64,000 nucleotides of DNA from G038396625 sp038396625 (GTDB taxonomy: Bacteria > Bacillota > Clostridia > Peptostreptococcales > Thermotaleaceae): the NCBI GenBank assembly GCA_038396625.1, contig CP121688.1, positions 434,001 through 498,000 on the forward strand. Reading direction: 5' to 3'. Of the stretch, positions 54,012 to 61,517 are shown in pieces. Every line of letters starts with the position of its first letter. The first letter of the stretch is position 1. The position numbers and the translations under genes are program-made. A model generated the notes under the pieces. The model made no database searches. It was not told where the DNA came from and saw only the letters and a list, made by a program, of their open reading frames with translations.

Positions 54012-54013
54012 TC

Positions 54014-55639
54014 GTGTTTATATCAGACAGAGTCTTCGACAACCTGGAGCTTTCTTATATTTTTTCTAGGATCACAGTCTATACGCCTTATGGAGAGCAG
54101 CATAAAAAATCCATGAAACCTTTCTTAAAAGAAGATAAAGAACAGCTTTTAGAAGAATATGAGCGTATAGGAAAAGTAGTAGGGCTGATTGAAAAACACA
54201 GATATACTTTTGTTGAAATGCGTAATATTTTCAAGCACATGAAAGATTTGAGAGGATCCTTTAAAAGAGTTGAAGAAAATGAAGTACTCAGTACTGTAGA
54301 ATTATTTGAGATCAAAAGCTTTGTGTCTTTTATTACAAAATTGGATGAAGTTTTGAACAAACTCAAGTGGGATATGTCCGAGGAACTTAGACCTGTGCCC
54401 ATGGTAGAGATTGAAGCATTATTGGATCCTGAAAAAACCGGTGTCAATACCTTCTATATTTACGATGCTTATTCTAAAGAGTTACAGAAGCTTCGTAAGC
54501 AGATTAAAGATATTGAGGGAGAAATTTATTGTTTTAAAAAAGATGCAAGAGAAGCATTACAAAAAGAATTGAACGTAAAAATCAGACCCAATGGGGAAGT
54601 AGCTGTGAACAAAAGTGACGCAGCAATGGTTGAAGTCATGGAAAAATGTCCGGGGCTTGTATACAGTTCAGAAACCTATATGAATATTACCTATAAGGTA
54701 AGATTGGACGAAAAGGTAGACCATTTATTTAAGCAATTAGATGAACTGAAACTACAAGAGGAAGAAGAAGAATTTTGTATACGTCAAACCCTAACGGAAG
54801 GAATCAAAAAACAGCTGGATGATTTTTATGCCAATATCACCAGAATAGGTGCTTTAGACTTATTGGTGGCAAAAGGATATCTTGCAGTAGGGATGCAAGG
54901 TGTTAAGCCAAAAATCACAGATGAAGAAACACTTTCTATCGTAGAGGGAAGACATATAAAAGTGGAGGATACCCTACGCAAACAAGGAAAACAATTTACT
55001 CCCATTACGGTGAAATTGAAAAAAGGTGTAACCTGTATTACAGGTGCCAACATGGGTGGAAAGACAATTTCTTTAAAACTTATTGGTATGCTTAGTGCTA
55101 TGGCACAATATGGACTTTTTGTTCCTGCCAAAGAAATGAGTTTTTCACTAAAAGATTATATCTTTTTCTCCTTAGGGGATTTACAATCTACAGATATGGG
55201 TTTAAGCACGTTTGGGGCAGAAATACTAGAAATCAGAAATATTATTGAAAGAGCCAACGAAGCTGGGCTGATTCTCATTGACGAATTGGCAAGAGGAACA
55301 AATCCTGCAGAAGGATATGCCATATCGAAAGCAATCATCCAATATCTTAAAAATAGAAACACCATCACCATTATTACATCCCATTTTGATGGGTTGACAG
55401 ATGATGAGGCGGTGTATCATTTACAAGTAAAGGGACTTGTGGGTGTAGATTATGACAGTCTCAAGGAAGAAATGAAAGAGACTTCAGAAATAGGCATTGC
55501 CATTGTACACAAATATATGGATTATCGGTTGGTGGAAGTAAATAATAAGAATAAAGTCCCAAGAGATGCCATCAATATTGCAAGATTAATGGGATTACAA
55601 GAAAACATACTAAAAGAAGCAGAAAGCTACTTGAAGTAA
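54014..55639 (+). CDS. kamC: KamC, MutS-like ATPase of the lysine 5,6-aminomutase reactivase
   Basis: 541 aa, start GTG 54014 directly after kamB. The C-terminal third is a MutS-type ATPase: Walker A TGANMGGKT (about residue 346), then IFFSLGDLQSTDMGLSTF and LILIDELARGTNP as Walker B. The N-terminal part is helical with a long charged coiled coil (about residues 60-280). It lacks the DNA-mismatch domains, so it is a repurposed MutS/ABC-class clamp. Conserved next to kamDE; the likely role is ATP-driven reactivation of the B12 aminomutase. Confidence 0.83.
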   Translation: MFISDRVFDNLELSYIFSRITVYTPYGEQHKKSMKPFLKEDKEQLLEEYERIGKVVGLIEKHRYTFVEMRNIFKHMKDLRGSFKRVEENEVLSTVELFEIKSFVSFITKLDEVLNKLKWDMSEELRPVPMVEIEALLDPEKTGVNTFYIYDAYSKELQKLRKQIKDIEGEIYCFKKDAREALQKELNVKIRPNGEVAVNKSDAAMVEVMEKCPGLVYSSETYMNITYKVRLDEKVDHLFKQLDELKLQEEEEEFCIRQTLTEGIKKQLDDFYANITRIGALDLLVAKGYLAVGMQGVKPKITDEETLSIVEGRHIKVEDTLRKQGKQFTPITVKLKKGVTCITGANMGGKTISLKLIGMLSAMAQYGLFVPAKEMSFSLKDYIFFSLGDLQSTDMGLSTFGAEILEIRNIIERANEAGLILIDELARGTNPAEGYAISKAIIQYLKNRNTITIITSHFDGLTDDEAVYHLQVKGLVGVDYDSLKEEMKETSEIGIAIVHKYMDYRLVEVNNKNKVPRDAINIARLMGLQENILKEAESYLK

Positions 55640-55640
55640 G

Positions 55641-55757
55641 TTGGTAGTTAGTAGTTAGAGGTTAGTGATCAGTTGCTAGTTATTAGTAAAAAGGTCCTAT
55701 AGCTAGACCTTAGAATCCGAAAACCCAATTCTAACAACTAACTACTAACCACTAACT
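55641..55757. repeat. TTAG-type hairpin repeat between kamC and kamD
   Basis: Left units TTGGTAGTTAGTAGTTAG and GGTTAGTGATCAGTTGCTAG; right units CTAACAACTAACTACTAACC and ACTAACTT; a central AAGGTC-CTATAGCTA-GACCTT hairpin. It starts 2 bp after the kamC stop. Confidence 0.7.
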
Positions 55758-55773
55758 TAAAAAAGGAGGAAGA

Positions 55774-57333
55774 ATGATGCAGAGCAAATTAAACTTAGAT
55801 CAAACGTTGATTGATCAGGCAAGAAATTCTGCTAGAACCATTGCAGAAGATACGCAAAGATTTATCGACAAACATACGACAGTGGCAGTAGAAAGAACTG
55901 TGGCTAGATTACTAGAGATAGATGGCGTAGACGAAATTGATACGCCACTTCCTAATGTAGTAGTGGATAATATCAAGGAAGGTGGCGGTTTAAGCTTAGG
56001 CGCTGCTTACTGGATCGGAAATGCCATGATTCACACAGGAAAAACACCACAAGAAATCGCTGAAATGGTTGCAAGAGGCGAATTAGATCTAACAAAAATT
56101 CCTGTAGCAGATGAACAAAAAATCAAAGAAATGATTAAAAGCCTTGCTGAAAAAATGGTAGAAAGAATTAGAAAAAATAGAGAAGCAAGAGACAATTTCC
56201 TTGAGACGATAGGAGAAGGCAAAAGACCTTATCTCTATGTAATCGTTGCAACAGGAAATATCTATGAGGATGTATTACAAGCACAAGCTGCTGCAAGACA
56301 AGGAGCAGATATTATTGCGGTAATTAGAACAACAGGACAAAGCTTATTGGATTATGTGCCATATGGTCCTACAACAGAAGGTTTTGGTGGAACCTATGCA
56401 ACACAAGAAAACTTCCGCATCATGAGAAAAGCACTAGACGAAGTAGGAAAAGAAGTAGGAAGATACATCCGATTATGTAACTACTGCTCAGGATTATGTA
56501 TGCCAGAAATTGCAGCTATGGGTGCAATGGAAAGATTAGACGTTATGCTAAATGACGCATTATATGGTATTTTGTTCAGAGATATCAATATTCAAAGAAC
56601 ATTAGTAGACCAATACTTCTCAAGAATTATCAATGGTTTTGCAGGAGTAATCATTAATACAGGGGAAGACAATTACCTAACTACTGCGGATGCTGTAGAA
56701 GAAGCCCATACAGTACTTGCTTCTCAATTTATTAATGAACAATTTGCATTAAAGGCAGGGCTGCCAGAAGAGCAAATGGGTCTTGGGCATGCATTTGAAA
56801 TGAATCCAGATCTTGAAAATGGTTTCTTATATGAGTTGGCACAAGCGCAAATGGCAAGAGAAATCTTCCCAAATGCACCATTAAAATATATGCCTCCTAC
56901 AAAATTCATGACAGGAAATATTTATAAAGGACATATTCAAGATGCATTGTTCAACATGGTGGCAATTATGACAAACCAAAGTCTACAGCTTCTAGGAATG
57001 CTAACAGAAGCGATCCACACACCATTGCTTCAAGACAGAGCGCTTTCTATCGAAAATGCAAAATATGTATTTAACAATGCGAGAGATATCTCCGGTGAAA
57101 TCATGTTTAAGGAAGATGGAATCATTCAAAAGAGAGCACAAAAAGTATTAAAAGAAGCAGCTGAAATGTTGGCACAAATCGAAAAAGAAGGCATCTTTGA
57201 AACCATTGCACAAGGAAAGTTTGCAGGAGTAAAAAGAGCATTAGATGGTGGTAAAGGATTAGAAGGGGTTACACAAAAACACGAAAAATACTTTAACCCA
57301 TTTATTGAATTGATGTTAGGAGGTGCAAGATAA
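55774..57333 (+). CDS. kamD: Lysine 5,6-aminomutase alpha subunit
   Basis: 519 aa, start ATG 55774 (ATG ATG) behind AAAGGAGGA. Large PLP-binding/TIM-barrel subunit of D-lysine 5,6-aminomutase, which shifts the terminal amino group of beta-lysine or D-lysine, giving 3,5-diaminohexanoate. Segments YVIVATGNIYEDVLQAQAAA and GQSLLDYVPYGPTTEGFGG are family hallmarks; the length matches the known alpha subunits. Translationally coupled to kamE (TAATG overlap). Confidence 0.95.
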   Translation: MMQSKLNLDQTLIDQARNSARTIAEDTQRFIDKHTTVAVERTVARLLEIDGVDEIDTPLPNVVVDNIKEGGGLSLGAAYWIGNAMIHTGKTPQEIAEMVARGELDLTKIPVADEQKIKEMIKSLAEKMVERIRKNREARDNFLETIGEGKRPYLYVIVATGNIYEDVLQAQAAARQGADIIAVIRTTGQSLLDYVPYGPTTEGFGGTYATQENFRIMRKALDEVGKEVGRYIRLCNYCSGLCMPEIAAMGAMERLDVMLNDALYGILFRDINIQRTLVDQYFSRIINGFAGVIINTGEDNYLTTADAVEEAHTVLASQFINEQFALKAGLPEEQMGLGHAFEMNPDLENGFLYELAQAQMAREIFPNAPLKYMPPTKFMTGNIYKGHIQDALFNMVAIMTNQSLQLLGMLTEAIHTPLLQDRALSIENAKYVFNNARDISGEIMFKEDGIIQKRAQKVLKEAAEMLAQIEKEGIFETIAQGKFAGVKRALDGGKGLEGVTQKHEKYFNPFIELMLGGAR

Positions 57334-58097
57334 TGGCCATAAATCAAGTAGATTTAACCAAGGTAAAACCCTATGGCGATACCATGAATGATGGAATGGT
57401 ACAGCTATGCTTTACTTTACCTGTACCCTATGGAGAAGAAGCAAAAGAAGCTGCCAGACGTCTTGCAGCGAAAATGGGATTAGAAGAACCAGCAGTGTCC
57501 CATGCAGAAGACCTTGGCGTAGGCTATACTATGTTTGTAATGTATGGTAAATGTCAGCATACTGTAGACTACACATCCATTGAAGTACCGAAAGTAGATG
57601 TGGATGTAATGGACAAATATGAAGTAGAAGCATTTATCAAAGAAAATATCAAAAGAGATGTTGTAATTGTGGGTGCCTGTACTGGAACCGATGCCCACAC
57701 AGTAGGTATTGATGCCATCATGAATATGAAGGGCTATGCAGGACATTATGGACTTGAGCGTTACAAAGGCGTGGAAGCCCACAATCTAGGAAGCCAAGTC
57801 CCAAACGAGGAATTTGTTGCAAAGGCGATTGAATTAAATGCTGATGTATTATTGGTTTCTCAAGTTGTAACACAAAAAGATGTGCATATTAAAAATCTTA
57901 CAAATCTAGTAGAAATTGTGGAAGCAGAAGGAATCCGTGACAAAGTGGTACTTGTATGCGGAGGTCCTAGAATTAACCACGAGCTTGCAAAAGAATTAGG
58001 TTTCGATGCAGGTTTTGGTTCAGGAAGCTTTGCAGAGGATGTAGCATCCTTCGCAGTACATGAATTAGTTAAAAGAGACCTAGTTAACAAAAAATAA
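57333..58097 (+). CDS. kamE: Lysine 5,6-aminomutase beta subunit (B12-binding)
   Basis: 254 aa, start ATG 57333 overlapping kamD by 1 bp. Cobalamin-binding Rossmann domain with the base-off motif GTDAHTVG (DxHxxG, about residue 130), followed by AGHYGLERYKGVEAHNLG, the expected PLP-lysine region upstream, and VLVCGGPRINHELAKELG. Completes the KamDE holoenzyme. Last gene of the cluster; a terminator follows. Confidence 0.95.
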   Translation: MAINQVDLTKVKPYGDTMNDGMVQLCFTLPVPYGEEAKEAARRLAAKMGLEEPAVSHAEDLGVGYTMFVMYGKCQHTVDYTSIEVPKVDVDVMDKYEVEAFIKENIKRDVVIVGACTGTDAHTVGIDAIMNMKGYAGHYGLERYKGVEAHNLGSQVPNEEFVAKAIELNADVLLVSQVVTQKDVHIKNLTNLVEIVEAEGIRDKVVLVCGGPRINHELAKELGFDAGFGSGSFAEDVASFAVHELVKRDLVNKK

Positions 58098-58164
58098 AAA
58101 AGTTTGCTTGGTTTTAGGTGGTAACAATCTATTTTTCTCACTCCCAAAAGAAAAATAGTGATTT

Positions 58165-58200
58165 TAAATGCTTAAGGCTTTATGCCTTAAGTATTTTTTT
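58165..58200 (+). terminator. Terminator of the kam operon
   Basis: Stem TGCTTAAGGC / GCCTTAAGTA with TTTAT loop and T8. Confidence 0.85.
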
Positions 58201-58269
58201 TGGTTATATGGAGGCAATATCGTCATGGTGTTTAGGCGATTATTTTGGATTATCTACAAAAATACAAAC

Positions 58270-58296
58270 AAAGGGAACTTCCAAGGAAGTTCCCCT
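58270..58296 (-). terminator. Terminator of the minus-strand gene
   Basis: Stem GGGAACTTCC / GGAAGTTCCC; the T-rich tail lies on the minus-strand side (TTTGTTTG). Confidence 0.75.
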
Positions 58297-58323
58297 AAAA
58301 ATAGCATTACATCAATAGAATTT

Positions 58324-59430
58324 TTAATATTCATAATCATAGGTACCGTCTATAGTGCCTTTGCTTTCATCATAAGTATACTCAGCGATGCGGGTATGGT
58401 CTTCATCATAGACAATCACCTTTACATCCTCATCGAATTTTTTATCTACTTCTTTACAAATATCTAGGATAAAGTCTCTAAAATCTGACTTATCTCGGTC
58501 TTGCCACGCATCATCTGTTCGATTAAAATCTGCATCCATGATCACTTCCACATCGTCATTGGATTTTTGGCTGAGTTGATAACGAAAATCTAAATATCGA
58601 CTATGATTACGATGACGATTATATTCATCGTCTAAAAGTTCTTCTAAGTCCTCTAGCGCATCATCAGAAGAACTGCTGGTGCTTCCGTAGGTATAATCTT
58701 CTGTAAGTCTGCTTCTGCTATAGTCATAGGTGTATTCTGCAAGGCGATCATTATCCTTGTCATAGACGATCACTTCAATGTCTTCGTTAAAATCCCTATC
58801 AATTTCTTCACAGATTTCTTCAATAAAGTCCTCAAAATCTGATTCATCCCGGTATCTCCAGGAACTAGAAGTACGATCAAAATCTCCATACATTTTTACT
58901 TGGATGTCTCCGTTAGACAATTCACTTAAACGATAATCGTCAAAATCCATGGTTCTTCCATCGTTACGATGATCCTCATATCGGTCTTCTAATCGTTTTT
59001 CTACATCCCGCAGATCATCATAGCTGGAGCTAGAGGTGTGATCATCATCTCTTAAAATATCCAGCTCTACTTCTTTCTGACTTAGCTGAAATTTAAGATT
59101 AGCAATTTCAAGATTTTTTTGATCTAGCTGCTGCTGCAGGGTATTGACGGTAAAACGATTATTATTAGAGGATAAGTTCATGGTTTTATTTTCATTATCC
59201 CATTGAATGGTAAAACCTAGGTTGTTTGCCAAATCATTTAAAGAGACATAGACTTGTCCCTCATAGATAAAGGGTTGTCTATAAAAACCAATAGAAGCAC
59301 CATCAATATTTACCTTGATATCATAAAACCAAGCGGTAATTTTCTGACTGTAGCCAACGCCGAATCCAACAATGGTTGCAAATACAAAGACAAAACAAAG
59401 GGTAAAAGCGAGTATTTTCTTCTTCATCAT
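58324..59430 (-). CDS. Secreted protein: copper-amine-oxidase-N-type domain, coiled coil and duplicated acidic domain
   Basis: 368 aa on the minus strand, start ATG 59430 (or the next codon) behind GGAGGTTTGA. Signal peptide about residues 1-27; a stalk-like copper-amine-oxidase N-terminal domain (about 35-90: INIDGASIGFYRQPFIYEGQVYVSLNDLANNLGF in essence, as short beta strands with the QVYVSLNDLA signature); a coiled coil (about 97-130); then two copies of a roughly 95-residue acidic unit (about 140-240 and 255-355), each with DFDRTSSSW/DFNRTDDAW, IEEICEEID/ILDICKEVD and VIVYDKDNDRLAEYTYD/VIVYDEDHTRIAEYTYD. I know no name for the repeated unit. Wall-associated or secreted; function unknown. 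Confidence 0.7.
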   Translation of the reverse strand: MMKKKILAFTLCFVFVFATIVGFGVGYSQKITAWFYDIKVNIDGASIGFYRQPFIYEGQVYVSLNDLANNLGFTIQWDNENKTMNLSSNNNRFTVNTLQQQLDQKNLEIANLKFQLSQKEVELDILRDDDHTSSSSYDDLRDVEKRLEDRYEDHRNDGRTMDFDDYRLSELSNGDIQVKMYGDFDRTSSSWRYRDESDFEDFIEEICEEIDRDFNEDIEVIVYDKDNDRLAEYTYDYSRSRLTEDYTYGSTSSSSDDALEDLEELLDDEYNRHRNHSRYLDFRYQLSQKSNDDVEVIMDADFNRTDDAWQDRDKSDFRDFILDICKEVDKKFDEDVKVIVYDEDHTRIAEYTYDESKGTIDGTYDYEY

Positions 59431-59646
59431 TCAAACCTCCATACTTCCATATGTTGCCTATATTGTATCATAGAAGGATGAAAAAACTCAACCAAGAAAA
59501 ATACTTATCTATGATGTCATAGAAATGAAACAAAAAACAAGGGAAATATTTGGTAAAATAAGAATAAGTAGAAAAAAATAAAGAAAAGTCAAAATTTGTC
59601 CGATACAATAAGATAGTAGGTTTTTATGGAAGGAGGAGTTTTAAGG

Positions 59647-61500
59647 ATGCAGAAAAATAGGAAAAAACATAAGAAAATTTGTTGGTTGATAGGGATTGTA
59701 CTGATTTCTATGGTTATACCATGTGGATGGAGCTATGCAGAAACCACTTCTGAAGCTTTAAATGAAACACAAGTGAATCCAGCCCCTAGGATATCTCATT
59801 TGGAAAACAACAAAATCAAAACAACGGATCTTTACAATGGAGAAAGGACTTTCTCAATTCTAGGAATGAATTTTCATCACAATATCAAAAACGTTCAACT
59901 CATTCCCTATAGTGGAAAAGCTTGGCAGACGATCGATATAAACACCAGTGATGTAGAGCGGATTAGCACAGAAAAAATTGATGTACATATTCGAGGAGAG
60001 AAAAACAGTCCAAGAGAAAAACTTTCTAATGAAGAAAATACAGGAACTTATGAAGTCAAAATTACTTTTGATGATACGCCGCTGACGATAATAGATAAAG
60101 AGTATGAAACGGTTATCAGTAGTGTTTATGACGAGGATGGGAATCGTGTTCGGGAAGATGCAACTTTTCTTCATATTCTATCCAAAGGCGCTCCAGAGCT
60201 AAAGAGCAAATACCCCTCCTCAGAAAATGGCCTTCCTTGGCATGATGAAAAGGGACTCATTCATGATAAAGTAGATAATGTGACCAAGGACAGATATTTT
60301 TTGAAAGCAGTATTTTATGATGCAGATGGAAAATTGGAACTAGGAAATCTTGAAGATTTGAAAAACTGCATTATTCGAACTTCAGGAGGAACAGGAAATC
60401 TTGTGGATATTCAATGGATCGATGAGATCCTAAAGGAAAATGATGAAGCTGTAAAAACATATAAGGACAACTATTTTTTTGTAAAGAACAATCAAGAAGC
60501 TGTGTTGTATATTCCTATAAAAGACTTAAGAGCGCAAACCAGCTATCAAGTGATTCTGCCTCCAAGTATGGTGTACTATACAGATACCTATGTAGGCAAT
60601 GACAATATTGAGTGGACCTTCACTACCACATCCATACCACAGATCCAGCAAATATCCTTAGGTACGGTGCCAGAGGATTATGACGAAGATGAGGCCTTGT
60701 ATATCAAAGGAGATTTTTTTGATACCCGAGGGGATGTAAAAGTGTATTTTAACGATATAGAAGCAGAGGATGTAAATGTAGTAAGCAAGAATCTACTAGA
60801 GGTGTATCTCCCCAGTGGCAGAGACAGATTAGAGCCAGGGACCTATGATGTACTTGTTGAAAATGATCAAAACCACAAGAAGACAACCCATGGTTCTTTA
60901 AGTGTCATACAGGGAGGAGAATTTGTTCCCAATGAGACGTACCGAATAAAAGATGATAGCAGGCAAGGAGAAGTACGAGGTTTACTCAAAAGAAGCGAAG
61001 ATACATTATTGCTTTCACCAGATGATATTGATGAAAAAGAGCTATTCATTGATTTAGACAAAATAATGGGAGAAGATGTATATATCCGAAAAATCCAATA
61101 TGAAGGAAATGAACGCTATAAAATTGGCATGCTGAAGACAGCATCCAAATGGGCAGATATTACCATCTATGGACTAACCTTAGACGATGATGCAGAAGAA
61201 GATGAAATGACCCTGTCTATAGGAAGAACAGAGATCATGGTTGCAAGAACCTTAAAGGAAAAATTAAGAGGAAGAGGAATCCTTTCAGAATTTATTCAAA
61301 TTTCAGGAGAGAACTTTAAGATGGATCGTGCGCGAATCAGTATTCCTCTGAAATATGGAAGTGCGAAGAGGGTTAAGATTTTACGGTATGACGAAGCAAC
61401 AAGAAGTTTTTATGAGCAGCAGGGAACAGTCAATCTAGTGGATGGAAAAGTTGAAATGTTTAGCCCTGTCAAAGGAATATTTGTAGCAGTAAATCAGTAG
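59647..61500 (+). CDS. Secreted IPT/TIG-domain surface protein
   Basis: 617 aa from ATG 59647 with GGAGGAG; an ATG at 59626 precedes that site. Signal peptide (KICWLIGIVLISMVIPCGWSYA). Beta-sandwich modules: an early immunoglobulin-like part with FSILGMNFHHNIKNV, later a clear IPT/TIG unit (about residues 335-430: IQQISLGTVPEDYDEDEALYIKG, VKVYFNDIEAEDVNVVSK, LPSGRDRLEPGTYDVLVEND). Upstream and downstream genes are of the same type; the next gene starts 18 bp later, so they form an operon of large extracellular proteins. Partner unknown; adhesion or wall structure is a guess. Confidence 0.7.
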   Translation: MQKNRKKHKKICWLIGIVLISMVIPCGWSYAETTSEALNETQVNPAPRISHLENNKIKTTDLYNGERTFSILGMNFHHNIKNVQLIPYSGKAWQTIDINTSDVERISTEKIDVHIRGEKNSPREKLSNEENTGTYEVKITFDDTPLTIIDKEYETVISSVYDEDGNRVREDATFLHILSKGAPELKSKYPSSENGLPWHDEKGLIHDKVDNVTKDRYFLKAVFYDADGKLELGNLEDLKNCIIRTSGGTGNLVDIQWIDEILKENDEAVKTYKDNYFFVKNNQEAVLYIPIKDLRAQTSYQVILPPSMVYYTDTYVGNDNIEWTFTTTSIPQIQQISLGTVPEDYDEDEALYIKGDFFDTRGDVKVYFNDIEAEDVNVVSKNLLEVYLPSGRDRLEPGTYDVLVENDQNHKKTTHGSLSVIQGGEFVPNETYRIKDDSRQGEVRGLLKRSEDTLLLSPDDIDEKELFIDLDKIMGEDVYIRKIQYEGNERYKIGMLKTASKWADITIYGLTLDDDAEEDEMTLSIGRTEIMVARTLKEKLRGRGILSEFIQISGENFKMDRARISIPLKYGSAKRVKILRYDEATRSFYEQQGTVNLVDGKVEMFSPVKGIFVAVNQ

Positions 61501-61517
61501 AAAGGCGGTGCAGACTT

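Noticed and set aside
52845..55757. TTAG-type arrays as a CRISPR or telomere-like array
   Set aside because: Units are about 7 nt, degenerate and inverted, without unique spacers or cas genes.
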